Made by a program: the position numbers and the translations under genes. Under the pieces are notes generated by a model. It made no database searches. It worked only from the letters and a program-made list of their open reading frames with translations, and was not told where the DNA came from. 64,000 nt of DNA from Charina bottae (Eukaryota > Chordata > Lepidosauria > Squamata > Charinaidae): contig JALMGJ010000012.1 of assembly GCA_023362775.1 (NCBI GenBank), forward strand, positions 17,745,501 through 17,809,500, written 5' to 3'. This document shows, one piece after another, positions 11,345 to 26,200 of the stretch. Within the stretch, counting starts at the first letter, position 1. The number at the start of each line of letters is the position of its first letter.

Positions 11345-14300
11345 CTTTAAAAAGCAATGCAGATAGCTTACTTTATTAGGAAAATGAACCAATTAAAACA
11401 ACAACAACAAGCAATATATAGGAATGCTGCTATAGAAGGAGAGATGTCCAGGGGTGAAGTGACATAAAAATGGCTCCTTTTCGATTTAATTCCTTGAAAA
11501 ATGACACTGAAGTAATAAAAGAAGTGACTTTTCAGGCCAGCACTGATTTTGCCACATGGCTTAATTGTTGCTTAGAAGATCTGGCATGAGAGCACATTTC
11601 AAATATCCATCACAAGACCTGCAAATGCTTACCTGTTACACAGAACACTGCAATCTTTATAATAATCCTGTAAGATAAATCAGATATCCATATTCCTGGA
11701 ACTGACCGTGTCCATCCCCACAACGAAGCATGCCAGTTTTCATGCAGTAAAAGCCATTAGCAATAAAAGCTTTATAATTGCAAATGTAATCTGACATGAT
11801 CAGGACATGTTGCAAGATATCCTTGGAGAGGTAGAGCATGGAAATGTGAAACATGCTTATTTATCACAGCTTTGAAATGTTTCTTTTTCTTTAGAAGTAA
11901 AACTGTCAACAAAACTCTTACCACATCTTGTTTAATCATTGCTGACCCAAAAGAATGGCTTTGCTAATGAGCTTCCAATTGAGTGTCACTAATAAAAAGA
12001 CTGACAATCTCATCCAATACACCTATTTCATTCTGCATTGCCCTATCATTGAGTCATACAGCTTCTCCATATGTGCATATATGCATTTCTCTTATCCTGC
12101 AGGTTCAAGAGCCCTAATCTGGCCATACTTCAGAAACAATACATCTATTGGTCAAATTTACCGCATTTCTTTTAATGTTACTAAATGAGACATTGCTTGC
12201 CACAAACATTGGGATACAAGAACTATATGAATTTAATTAATGGACCTATTAGCTAGTTAACCAACCTCATAATTGTCCTCTTCTGTCAGATGACTACTAA
12301 ATCTGTGATTGTCAGCAGCTTTGTTTGTTTCATGCTGGAACACACGGAGAAGTGTAGCCAGAGAGATGTTTCCTTCATTGATGATAGACAGGGCTTCATC
12401 TTCTTTCTCCTTCTCTTCCTCCTCCTCTTCCTCCCCTTCTTCACCAGCCTCCTCCTCTGGCTGTTCATCATGGGCAGCAGTGGTTATGAGCTGTTCAGCA
12501 GATGAGGCAAACTGGGAAAGACAAGCCAAAGGTGTCATAAGGCTTTGGGGGACTAGATAGCTTCCCAGTGACCAGTTGCAAGGTGCATGACTCTCAGGAA
12601 GAGCACCAGCTTTTGACAAATACAACAAAGCCAGCCAGAGTGTTGCAGTTTCCCTCTGGCTAGAAGCCATTCATTCTCAGGTTCCTGCTGTTCGTTTATC
12701 ATGTTCAGTATGCATAAAGGGACACCATACTGTGAGCTCCTACTGTCTTTCACAAGGAGATGAAATCCAAAGTTCTGCCCCTAGAATTCTGAACAGCTTC
12801 CAATCTTTATTTTTAATAAACTTAAAGTACTGAATGTTTCTCTGTGTGTATGAAACCTTTGCATATAAGCTCAAATAAATTGTAGAAACCTTGCTACACT
12901 AGAAATTTCACTGTTTTTCAACCAGTTTAACTGGCAATGTACTCCTGCCTGCAGTTTTGTAATGTTGCCAAGGCGTCCACTGAAAATATGCTCAGCGGGC
13001 TCTGTAGAACTAAGCTTTCCAACATTTCTTGAAGAAAGGCACGTATGATGAGAGTCTGATTAATCTGGCCAGTACTACCAGCAACCTCCCTGAAGATGGT
13101 CAGAAGATTAATATGTTTTGTCATGGCACTCATAGTGTGTAGTGAAACTCAGAAGACTCTACATGAAGGCTTGGAGAAAGAGGATGCCTCATCACAGAGG
13201 CTTCCACTTCCACTATGATACTTTATCTTCAGTAATGAGAAGAAAGCAATATTTAAAATCAGTGATTCAATGGACTCTTTACCCGTCATCCAATTTCTAC
13301 ATTTGTTGGAAAGCACAGGCACACAGACTTTACAAATGGGAAGATGTTAATTAAAGGCACATCAGCCCCCAAAGGATCAATATCACTTTGTGAGACTACA
13401 CAGGCTGGCAGCACAACTGCAGGGAATGGATGGCAAAGATAGAAAAGACTCTAGTAGAAGAGAATACCTGTAGCTCAGGATTGAACTGATGGGTTCTTAG
13501 TGCTCTCTGAGCTTGGTTGTTTTCTTGCAGACATTTCATTACCAGGCTAGGTAACATTATCAGGGCACGAAACACGACAAAAACTCCTTAATCTCACAAC
13601 ACATGGAGAGACTCAAACACAATTTCAACTGGAAAACTGAACATTTTAGATCAAGCCAAATCCAGGGAATTCCTAGAAGCTAGGCCTTGAAGATGCCAGT
13701 TGTGCTCTCAAGCAACGATCTGAAACATGGACCTTCAGTTTAATCTAAGCTTAGTGTCTAGTCCTATAATTCAGGGGATTCTTCCAAAAGGGTTTGCACC
13801 AGCCTCCTATTTATCATCTATTACAATATCAACATTCTGAGGGGCTTTTAACTTAGCCAGGCTGGATGCACTGCCCTCAGCAGTCTTCTTTGGATGCCGT
13901 AAGAATATTCCAGTGCACCAGAGCCTATGCCCGTGTGGAGAGGGCTCAACAGAGTCTTTGAGCCATATGCTCCTCTGTTGTTCCCTTTATAGAGACTCTA
14001 GGATGACTGTTATCTACTCCATCCTTAAGACATTTCTGGATAGTGAGCACAATTTCTTCCTTCGACAATACAGCCTTCGACAATACAGCACAATTTCTAT
14101 TTGTCACTCCTCTTATCTGATAAGAACCCAAGTATATCCTTTCAGGTTGCCCAGTTTTGCAGCTCTACTGTATGTGTGCTATTTGTCTTACTTGTAGTTC
14201 ATTTTCTTACTCATATTTTATATATTATTTTATGCTATTATTATTGTACTTTTATCTCTGTAATTTTATATTCTATATTTCATTTGTATTCCTTATTTAT

Positions 14301-17300
14301 AGTTACTACTTGTTAATTGACATACTGTATATTTATATTTATATTCACTTACTATTTAGGTTTTATAGCACTGTTTTCTGGCCTTATGGTTATAATAACA
14401 TGATTTGATTGGATCTAAAGCTCGGCATTCAGACAAATCAGCCATCATAGACACAAAGAGATAAACTCTATTTTACCATTTAAAAGATATAATCAAAAGC
14501 CTAGGAAGGAAGCAAACAGCCTAGAACACGTGCTCTCCAGCACCCAACACCTAGAGAGGCAGGGAACAGTACCAGAGAAACTATCAGGGAATAAATAAAT
14601 AATACCCTAATTAAGGAACCATCAAGGATGAAGCCACACCCTCACCAAGACTGACAGGGCAAGCCACTATATAAAAATAGTCAGCAAACCCCATTCTCCC
14701 TCGCACTGATGATGTTACCTAGCCTGGTAATGAAACATCTGCTAGAAAAGAACCACGCTGAGAGAGTACCAAGAACCCAACAGAAACAACACTGACTTCG
14801 TTCTCAATAAAAATGAGAGTGAACAAAAGTAATTCCAGGCTTAACCACTCCTATAAAAGCAACGCAGAACTGAGCATAACTGATCAATATGAGTGATTAG
14901 CAGAAAGTCTGAATATCAAGCACTGCATTCTTATTACTATCTCGTCCAAGGGTACATTAACTGACCTTATGTACTGTTTATTCTGTTTATTACACATACA
15001 TCCTTCCTTTCCTCCAGGAGCTCCAGGCAGCAGATATGATTATAGATCAGAAGAGGCTGGCTTTATGGAACAAATGTATTTTTGTCACCAGCCAAACCAA
15101 GATGGAATTATTATTATTATCAAGAATTCATTTTTTACCATATGAGGAAGAGGAAAGTGTTTCTCCTTTTTCCCCTGGATATATGTCCCTGTTGCAACGC
15201 TAAGGGCTCGATAGACACCATCTATAGCATCAGGGTAAGAGGCAAAATACAGTAGCATCTCAGTGTAGTTCAGCTGAGGAGGGTCTTTTTCAGGATCAGC
15301 AAATAAAGTGAACAAAAACTGCAAAAAGAAACACATTTTTATTAATTTACATATTGGGTATTTTATTTAATCACAACAATTCAGTATGGATATGGCTAAG
15401 GTGGGAAACCTAGTCTAGTCTTTCACTGTGTTACTAAACTTTATTATGTGAAAGCTTTATTGACCACAAGGACATCATCTATAGGCTCATTTAATGATGA
15501 CCAGAGCACATGGAAGATTGTAACTTGGCATGTAAGAAAAAGGTAAAAAGATGAATCGGGAAGGGAAATAAAATAAGGGAAGGAGGGAGGGAGGAAGGAA
15601 AGTTCTCTGTTAGTAAAATTAAGAGAAAGAGGAAAGATGCAATAGATCTGAAAGAAGGTTGCCTGATTTGTGGAATGGAACTGATGAATACATGCAAGGA
15701 AGTGAAGTATAGATTTAATTATGAATGCATGTCAGAAACTATGAACCTACGAGCTCTACATTGTTGTGGTCATGTATGAAAGTAGGAATCCACAGATAAC
15801 GGACAGTTACACGCTAACACCCCAGACCTCAAGATTATTCCAACCAGAGTGAAAGGATTTTGAATGGACTATACAATGGTTGGCTTCGGTTATTCAGTTT
15901 ATTTATTTATTTATTTGTCTTATTTATACCCCGCCTATCCCCTCCCTACTGGAGGACTCTAGGCGGCTTACAGTATTATATATCTCCAATCCAATTATAC
16001 AATTATACAACATCAATTATTACAATTTATTCCCGCGCGACAGGGAGAGAGGAAGGGAACCGGCTCTTCTGCTGCAGGCATTGGACTGCAAGTCCCAGAA
16101 TGCCTTGCTCCGCGCCGGCTGCTGACGTCCAGGAAGCTGGTGTCTCCGGATCCGTCGTCCTCCGTCGTCCTCCGCCGACATCGCCGCTCTTCCGAGGTCT
16201 TTCTTGGAATCGAGGACGACCCTCCGCTGGACGCCCGCAAATTGTCCCACGTGAGTGGTACCCATTAATCTACTTGCTAAATAGCTTTCGAATCGCTGGG
16301 TTGGCAGAGAGCTAGGGCTAGTGACGAGAGCTCACCTCGCCACGCGGTTTCGAACTGCCAACCTTATGGTCGGCAGTCTAACGGCTCAGTGGTTTAACCC
16401 GCTGAGCCACCGGTTTCTTGGTTATTTTGTTATACTGTTTTTATTTCTGGTTGTTGTTGTGTTTTTTGTTTTTAGGCCCTTTCTTTTTATATTTCTGTCC
16501 AAGGGTAAGCCACCCAGAATCACTTTTGAGAGGTGTGCAGTCATAGAAATCAAATAAATAAATAATGAAAGAACCAAGAAAAATTGCATAACATCCTGAA
16601 TGAGTGTAACTGAAAGAAAAGTGTTACTCTGTTTGGTGAATGAATAGATGAGTGGGAACAAGAGAGAGTCTTGCAGAAAAAGTTACTGGGTCATTCAGAA
16701 ACCCAAGTATGAATGAGAAAAGTGATTGTTTGGTGACTATCTACTTAGAAAAAGCTCTGTTCTATTCACATGTACATCGGCAAAGGAAGGAATCTAAAAG
16801 CATGATTGATTTGATTGTTCATTAGGAAAGATGTAAAGGAAAAAGCCTGATGAAAGGTCCTGAATGTTGAACAGACTGTTTTTTTGGTAATGTCAAGAAC
16901 GATCTTGGGGAAAAAATGGAAATGGAAGAAAAGGAAAGAAGTAAAGAAACTAGAGTGAACCTTCAAGTACTGTACTTTCTCTGCAAGAAGAAAAGTATGA
17001 GTCCTGTATGAAAACTTATTAGACAATAAATTAATCTCTTAACAGAACAAATGGAAAGTGGAGCTAAGGAAAGAAGATATTGAATATGCTTGAAGCAGTA
17101 TAAACAGAATTACAGGTACTCCTCACTCAACCATTCATACAGTGACAGTTCGGACCTACGACACTGCTGAAAAAACTGACTTATGACTAGTCCTCACATT
17201 TATGACCACTGCAGCGTCCTGTGGTCACATGATCATCATTTTTTACCTTCCCGGCCAGCTTCTGGCAAGCAAAATCAATGGGGTACCATGTGATTCACTT

Positions 17301-20180
17301 AATGACCACGTGGTTTGCTTAATGCCCATGGTGATTCGCTTAACGACCACTGCAAGAAAGGTCATAAAATCGGGTCAGATGCACTTAATGATCGCTTTGC
17401 TTAGCAACTGAAATTCCGGTCCCAATTGTGGTCATTAAGTGAGGACTACCTGTATATTGCAAGGTTCCGAATAAGTGTGGGAAGTATGAAAAGCGATGCT
17501 TGATGGAATTATGAAGTGAAAGGGTGGGATTGAGTAAAAATGCATAAAAAAGAATTATTGCTGCAAAAAAAAATTATGAGAGAAAGAGGTATACTCTTGG
17601 CCAAGTTTGTGGATGAACTATTCAGGGTAGTAAAAGGCAAAAGTGATTGTGAAGAGCTCCAGTGGGATCTTTTTAAACTGGGTGGATGCTAACTCAAATG
17701 GCAGATGCAGTTCCATTTAAGTAAGTGTGAAATGATGCACATTGTGGCAACACCCTAAATTCACATATACATGAATGGAGTCTGTATCTAACCAGGAAGA
17801 GATGTGGAGTCTCAGGGGAAAGCTCAGTGAAGATGTTGACTCTGTATTTGGCAGATGTGAAAAAGACAAGATACTAGGTATCCTTAGAAAAGGGACTGAA
17901 AATAATACTGCCAACTTTTTAATAGCCTTATACAAATCTATGGTGGACTGATTGATTACTGTGTAAGTTCTGGTCACCGTATTTGAGAAAAGATATAATA
18001 CAGCTGGAGGAAGTGCAGAAGAGAGCAGCCAAAATTATTGGTGGCTCAAGCACCTTCCATGCAAGAAAAGGGCAGGATATTGGTGGTTCTTTAGCTTAGA
18101 AAAATGGTGATTGAAGGGGACCTGAGTGCATAAAATCATGTATGCCATGGAGAAAGTGGACAGGAAGACGTTTTTCTTCCTCTCTGAAACACTAGAACAG
18201 ATTGATCGGAAGGAGATACAGAATAGAAGCCCCCCTTCCCCAATCTTCATCCAGCACATAATCAACTTCTGAAATTCATTATCACAAAACACAGCAATCA
18301 CCACTAACTTGGATGGTTTTAAAAAGGATTAGATATATATGTAGCCTGTGGATTAGCCACAGGCTGGAGGCAGCATGCTCCAATCACAGGGAATGGGAAA
18401 AGGTTAGGTCTCTATTCCTACTTCCAGGCACCAGAAACATTTGGTTGGTCACTGTGAGAAACAAATGTTGACTTGAGATGGGCCTTGGCCTGACCAGCAG
18501 GGCATTTTTTACACTCTTACAATTCTTCCCATTGGGCTTTTTCAGACTAGGAAGAGTGGATAACCAGGGAGGCTCAGAACACAGAAAATATGCATAACAG
18601 AAAACAATATCAGCTCTTAAATACAACAGAGAGGAATTACAAAGAAATTGTCACACAGCCTGAGAATAAGGCAGAAAAACAGAAATCTCTTTCTCAGTTG
18701 ACAATGCTTGAGAAATTATAAGACAGTTTTTGGCTCAGCATGAAAATTTATATGTATTATAGCACGGTCAGTCTAAATGTATGGAAAAGTCCCCATAAAA
18801 TTGCTAATTCTAACATCTTGTCTTCTTCCCCTTTTATTAAAAGATTCAAAACCCTCTCTCATCCCAAGCACCATTTTCTTGGACTTTCCATTTTAAGAGC
18901 TAGAAATATCTCCATAGATGAGAGCTTTCCAAACTGTGTGTCGGGACACGTTAGTGTGTCGGCTGCAGTGTTTGGGTGTGTCACGGCTGCTGCTGCCTCC
19001 AAGCCCTGCCAGGATTCCGTGCGGGTCCTAGTGCCTGCCTTGTGCCTGGCTGCCTCCAAACCTGCTGTGATTCCGTGCAGGTCCTAGTGCCTGCCTTGTG
19101 CCCTGCTGTAAGAGTGTGTCGTGAAATGATGCCCTGCTGTAAGAGTGTGTCACGAAATGATGCATGTCTAAAAAGTGTGTCACCAACATGAAAAGTTTGG
19201 AAAGCTCTGCCATAGATATTTAGAATCAGTGTTGAAAAGTAGAAATGTCTGCATTTAACTGTTGCAAATAATCAGAAATGGACACTGAATTGTGTTCAGA
19301 TTTGAAAGTCAAGCAAATAATCAACAACTATGCCTCAGAGTAGAAAAATACATTTAAAAAAATCACCCTAAACTAAACCAAAAATAGCACCCACCGATTA
19401 CTTCAAAATTGCTGGAATGTAGCAGACAATGTTTGGAACCCATAGAAAATGGTGGTCTTATCCTTTCTGCCTTGGATTATGGCCTCTAAATGTTTATACT
19501 TACTTCTATGAGATGCTTCTGACGGTTAAACGGTAAAGGCTCTGTAGGACTTTCTGGAATGGCTAAATCTTCACTGCCTTTAAACCACAGACCAACCTAA
19601 AGCAAACATACCAAAATCTTATGCTTTATACTGTGACTGTAAGGTAAAAGGTAAAGGCGGGGGTGGGGGCACATTTGTGCAGTCGTGTCCGATTCTAGGG
19701 GCCGGTGCTCATCTCTGTTTGTTAGCCGAAGAGCCACCGTTGTCCGAAGACGCTTCCACGGTCATGTGGCCGGCATGATGCACGTGGAGCGCTGTTACCT
19801 ACCCACCAAAGTGGTACCTATTAATCTACTTGCATTTGCATGCTTTCGAATTGCTAGGTTGGCAATTAACATTATACATACTGTATAGTAATACAACCTA
19901 TAATTTGATCCTTAGATATGCAGTCAGGAGTGGCCACCATACTGCAGCAGAGAACTAACAACAGAAGGGAAGGGCAAGTATTGTAAAAAGAAGAGAGTGT
20001 TGGAGTGGCAATAAATCTAATTAAGTATTTTTAATTTTTATTAAGAATTAATTCAAATTAAATTGAATCCAATGAAATTTCTTTTTTTCTTTGGCACCAC
20101 CTGCTTATTAGTCTCCTGACAACCACACTTTGAGATCTATTCCTCAACATAAAACTAAAATGTTGCGTTTGGCCCTTGAC

Positions 20181-20272
<92 letters not shown>

Positions 20273-23200
20273 AATTCAAACTTTCCAAGTTTTTTCAGAT
20301 CCAAAGAAATGCTGCGTTGGCAATAGACGAAATACCAAGAGGGGATATTAAAAGGGCTTGTTTTACTGTTGCCTGCACATATATGGCACAGATTTTTCTG
20401 TAGCTTAGACTTCTCTGTTGAAATAAACAAGTGCGCATACACAGACAGAGGAAATGACATCTCTGCCATATCATTTTCAGCTCTCTGAAACAAACAGAAC
20501 CAAGCAGCTACTGTTTGTCTCAAGCATAATTTTTCTTCATGGTAAAAGCCAAAGCAGTTGGCTTGACAAAGATAGATATTTAGCAGACCTAAAGTACTTT
20601 TTAAAAAATCTAAGCCTACAGTTGCAGTGTAAGACTATTCCTTCTTTCTTTTTAAAAGCTTATTTGCATAGTCTGGAAACATCACCAAATTAGAAAGCCC
20701 CACTGAGATATTATTTTCACTGCCATCATAAGAATATCATTTTGGCAACTGATTATTAAAAATTATGGGTTATTTAGTGTCTTGATTTTTCTCAAAAACA
20801 CATATTTTTTTATCTTTCTCCCCCCACAATTTATCATCTCAAACATCAGAGGATGGGTATGAGATGCTGAACCAAAAAAGTTGTTCTACCCAACTTCCTG
20901 TGTTGTTTCTGGAGCTTTTGGTTTGTTTTTAATCTCTTTACCTATATGAAGCAAAATACCGCAATGCTGCGTAGGTGTGTATAAAACAGATCTGCATTTC
21001 TTTGTGGGTTTTCCATCCTGAATAGGGAATGATTCTTTTCCTGCCCCAAGATTTGGAGGGGAGGATGTTGCGGCTTCCACTTTGTCCTGATGAGAGCTAG
21101 TGCTCCATTACTTTGGTTTTTAAAAATATCTATAAAGAAGGATGGTGAATGCAGGCAATGAGCTTATTGAGTGATTAATGTGGGGAGGTTTTACCACTTG
21201 ATAAGCCTTTACCACATATTAAAATCCATGGCAAGAAAAAACACCCACCCCACCCTTTATTGACACAACATGACATAGCAAATCTGTTGGAGAAACGGCC
21301 AGAATCTGTGGAAGGCAGCTATCTGAAATGCTAGAGCCAACTTTATATATGAAATCACTTGGTGGATATAAAACATGAGCTGGTGATATGGTGTAAGGCA
21401 GGGGTCCCCCACCTTTCCACATTTGGAATTTTGAGAGAGCAGGCTTCTGGAGTTCTCACAAAGTAGCTGTGAAGGGGCTTGTTTCCTTTTCACAGAATTC
21501 CTCCCTACTGTCTATAGCAGTGTTTCTCAACCTTGGCAACTTTAAGATGTGTGGACTTCAACTCCCAGAATTCCCAAGCCAGCATGTTGGCTGGGGAATT
21601 CTGGGAGTTGAAGTCCACACATCTTAAAGTTGCCAAGGTTGAGAAACACTGGTCTATAGCCATTCATTTTACAGAAGTTAAACAGATTTCTCCCTACCAT
21701 ATCTCTAATCATCTCTTCCCAGAATGCTCTTAACAATCCTCCAACTTAACTTTGTATTTGGGGGCAGTATTTCATATTATTTTTGTTTTCTACACTTGAG
21801 TGAGGAGTGGAATGGTTAAGGCACACTGGCATCTCCAGATACCATTTAGGATCCAGAGCCTACAATCTTTGATACTCTTGGGATCTAGAAGTTTTTACAC
21901 CAAGGTATCCTGATATATCAAGGATCCTAAATTAGAGAAAGATACATTCCATGGACCATGTCAAGAAGCAGTTACTGCAGAAGGCTCTTCTGTAGAAATA
22001 TCTACAGATTATGAGGAAGGGGAGGAAAAAACTCACAGAGACCATGCTTCCTGAATTCCTAATCCCTTTGAACTGCCTATCCACCAATGTCTGTTATTAT
22101 TATTACTACTACTACTATGCCTTCAAGTCAGTGTTGACTCCTGGTGACTTCCTGGACTAGTCCCTGCAGTTTTCTTGGCAAGATTTCAGAAGTGGCTTAC
22201 CATTGCCTTCTTCGTAGGGCTGAGCTTTGAGCCTAAGGCTGGACTAGAACTCAGAGCCTCCTGGTTTCTAGCCTGGTGCCTTAACCACTACACCAAACTG
22301 GCTCTCCAATGTCATTACATATTGACAAATCCCTCCTCTCCCTGGCCCAACTGCATTGACTCTCAGCATCCCATTTCACCTTCTCCAATCCCAGATATGA
22401 CAGGCCTTGGTTGAGCATCCCCATAAAACACAGTACAGAAGAATGGGCTTTCTGAATCCAAGAACTCACGTCTTTCTGCAGTAACATGCCAGCCCTTTAT
22501 TTTCCTTTTTCTTTTTAGTACAGGTTCCTCAGAACGTGTTCCCTTTAATTAATATTCAAAGCAGAAAACAGCATATAGCCTTTTCATAGGCTTGAGCTAA
22601 GCAGTTAAACATGGACCATTGGGAGAAAAGGAAGCAAGTATTCTATGTCCCCTCTCTCTCTCCAATGCAAAATTCTCTCACCAAAAATGATATTTTAAGT
22701 GGCAAAACAAGCATTCCCTATGTTAATTGAATGCAAGGTTGGTTCATTAAGTGAGCATGGGCAAATCTACCCAAATATTTTATCCCAGCAGTGTGATAGT
22801 TACCTCACATTCAATTCACACAACAGATTTGCTACATGGTAATTCTAGCGCTATTTGTTAAAGTACAGACAATATTTTTAGCATTACTAATAGTAATTAT
22901 CATGCACTTCCCATCACTTTGGTTTTTCCTATTTCCTATATTTTGAACACAGGAGATACTGCAGTTTACCATGGACTGCAATGGTTTTTTTTGGAAAACA
23001 GGCCATTGCATTGTCTTACACCCTTACGAGGAGTGAGCACAGATCCTCTGATTGCAGGCTACTGAACCAGGATGCGCAAACCACCCATTTATTATACATT
23101 GCTCTGCCTCAGGGACCGCAACCACTCGAGAACCTGGGCTCAATTTTTTTCGCTTTCTGAAGAAAGGGTGGGGAGGTATTTACAAATCAGAATGAAACCT

Positions 23201-26200
23201 AAAGTATGTTCTGTTAAAGGTAACATGAAGTTATTTAATTTATTAATTACATTGAATGAAACTGACTTGTATTCAGTTGCTTTCATTTTTCACACATATC
23301 GGCACATGCACTCAGAGACAGACACAGTGGCCTATGCTGAACCACAAACCATGTTGAAAGTACAATCCTAAACCTATTTACTAAAAAGTAAGTCTCACTG
23401 CATGTAATGAGGTTTAACTCCTAAGTCCATGTGCATAGCAGAGAAGTGTTGAACACCCACAATGTTTAAAAAGAGGGGGCCGGGCTTGCAGTTAAGCTTG
23501 GGGTGGGTCACGTTGACTAGAGTTGGTCAAAATAAAATCTTGCTTGCACTGATGGGCACTGATCACACTGATTGTGACATGACCTCACAATATAACCCAG
23601 ATAAGGCTGGCTACCTGCTTGTCTCATTGCTTTCAGTAGGATGCACAGTCACAAACTCTTAAAGGGCAAATATAAAGGTCAGGAACCTGTTCGTATTCTT
23701 CCTGGGTGACAAAGCCAGACCCTTCTGTGTCCACATCCTGGAATCTCTGCAGTGTTTCAAGCAGTTCCATTACGGAGGGAATCGGCCAAGGCTGGGAAGC
23801 CGCGTGTAAGAACCTGCGCCAGTCCACTGTGTCCGAGTTCACAAGTAGGAATAATGCCAGGTTTTGCAACTGTAACATAGGATTGCAAGCATAGAGATGA
23901 ATGCATCATCCCATGTTATGGAGATCGCGGGCGAAGGAGGAGGGGGCGCCTTCCAGGGTGAGAAGTGTGTTCACAGCCTCGAAGACCTTGGGCGCCCATC
24001 CAAGAAGGTCAGGCCGGACCTGCCTTAGCGTGCCTGGGGTTTTTCCCCAGAGAACTGCTTAGTGTAGCTTAGTTTGGCAAGATTCTGTGTAAGGTAGAAC
24101 AATAAAGATCTAGAGCTTAATTCCGAGGCTCAGCGTTGTTCTTCGCCTAACCACGACATCCCCATATGGTAAAAAGATTAGGAATGGATGATGTAGGGCA
24201 GGATACTGTTGCTGGACTTCAAATCCAAATAATAAATAAATAAAATAAATAAACTTCCTGAATTCCCAGCAAGCCATGGAGGCTGGGGACCATGGAATTC
24301 AAAGCCCAGTATATACTGAAGCCATCAGGTGGGGGCTAGATAGATAGATAATTAGACAGACATGTAGAAGTCTTCACTGATAGGAACAGCAAAGTAACTA
24401 TGATAATTCACCAATAGAAAGCTGTCATTTAGTACAAGTGTCATTGTCAAGGCTTTCCTAGCTGGCAAGAAGAGGAAGCAAAAACAACAGACTTTAAGTA
24501 AAGTAGATATACTGTATTTCATGCTTGAAAGCCTGTAGTGCCAGCAGTCAAGACTGACTTGAATCCATCTAACCCCACCCCCATCGCTCTAATGTTATTC
24601 TGGCCTTGAAAACTGTAAAAAGAGTTTTCCAGCCTCACTGAGAAATTACACTGAGATAATTAAAGTGGGCTCTTTGAAGTGCTTTTTCCCATCTCTCAGC
24701 AGCTGGACTGAGTTGTCGTTTTTTGAGATAAATATTTATCTGACTTGCCTCCAGCTTTCCCACAATCTTTCCCCGTCATCCACGATATTCAGTAAAAACA
24801 AATCATGTTTCTTTCTTGTCTATTTCATTCTTTTTAAATGTAGGCGAGTGGGCTTTCTCCCTTCATAGAGTAATATTTATGGCAGAGTTTCTCAACCTTC
24901 GCAACTTTAAGATGTGTGGCCTTCAACTACCCAAATTCCCCAGCCAGCAAGTCCACACATTTTAAAGTTGCCAAGTGGAGAAGCACTGAGTTAGGGTTAG
25001 CTGGCACTGAGGAGATCTAGAAAGTCCATGGTCACTCTCAATCATGGAAGCTCACTGGATAACTTTGGGCTGGTTACTTTTCCTCAGCTCAACCTACCTC
25101 ACAGGGTAATTGTTGTGAGTAAAAATAGGATAGAACACTGTGTATACTGCCCTGAGCTTCCTAACAAAAGGCAGGATATAAATCTACCAAATCAATAAAT
25201 AATACTTATAAATATACGAGAGCAACTCTTATATTAGATTTCAATTGGTGTTGAAGGCAGGGATGGGTTGTCCAAAATATGCAACAAATCCAAGAAGTTG
25301 GCTTCTAGGAATACTCAAACTGATTTTACTTATTAGCACATTTTATATACATTAGTAAAGAAACTCACTCTATAAATAATTGCTAGCATGATCCCATTTC
25401 TAGCAATATGTCCTATTCTTCTAAAACTGTCTATACCTGAGTTTTTTAATTCAACCACACAGCAAGATGTTCAAGTAAAAACTAAAGCAGCATCACACAC
25501 ACCAGGAGTGTCCACAGGAATGTCAAGATGGCAGCCACAACTGGGCAGTTATGGCCTCCATCTTGACTTCTTAGTCCTTCCCCCCACAAATGCCCCTGAT
25601 GGATACTCACATCATACATGGTGAGATGCATCCAGGTATCAGGAAGCAAATTGGAGCCAAGATTCAAAGTGATCAAATCAAACACAATATCTATGAATGT
25701 TTTACTTGGTATTAAACCTAGGCAAAGTACAAGAAAAAAAAAGAGGAGGAAAAGGGTCACAGTGGAATTAATATAAAAAAGTTAAAAATCAATTACATTT
25801 CACTTCCTAATAAGTACATTGCATATGTGGACTGGTCCATGAAGTCACGAAGAGTCAGAAACGACTGAACGAATAAACAACAACATATTTCCCCGTCTTT
25901 TCCGAATTATATACACAGAGACTGTAATTTACTTTATAGCTCCACAATGTTGTACATTTCAATTTCTTTAAACCAAATTGCTATCAATCAGCTATCATCC
26001 AAGAAGAAATGAAAGATGTATCCTGCCACTCTTCATTCAGAATAGTGGCTGATGAAGTCTACTCCCCTAGTCAATGGGATTACGACTGCAACATAGTGTA
26101 ACTGGTTTCCAAAGTGGAGTTGAAAAAAAGAACTCTTGCATATTTTGGCCATTTTTTAAAAGTTTTCATCATTTCCTTTTTGGGAAAGGGTATTAAGAAG

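Larger units (their letters stand above)
13455..14778. mobile_element. Penelope-like element with inverted terminal segments
   Basis: A segment reading TAGTGCTCTCTGAGCTTGG through CATTACCAGGCTAGGTAAC starts near 13498 and recurs inverted at about 14703-14778. The flanking text matches the segments at 27 kb and 37 kb. A LINE 3' end occupies the middle. Hammerhead-like cores occur at about 13527-13567 (minus) and 14703-14742 (plus). Confidence 0.55.

Noticed and set aside
11657..11854. Minus-strand open frame with DILQHVLIMSDY after an AAG
   Set aside because: It lies between two SPEF2 exons that join directly in phase 0 and match the known protein order.
12927..13133. Minus-strand open frame (TKHINLLTIFREVAGSTGQ and on) between two SPEF2 exons
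   Set aside because: The flanking exons join directly in phase 0 and match the known protein order. This stretch has no splice sites in a compatible phase.
15860..16315. Open frames in the GC-rich stretch near 16 kb
   Set aside because: They lie inside a tRNA-headed composite SINE.
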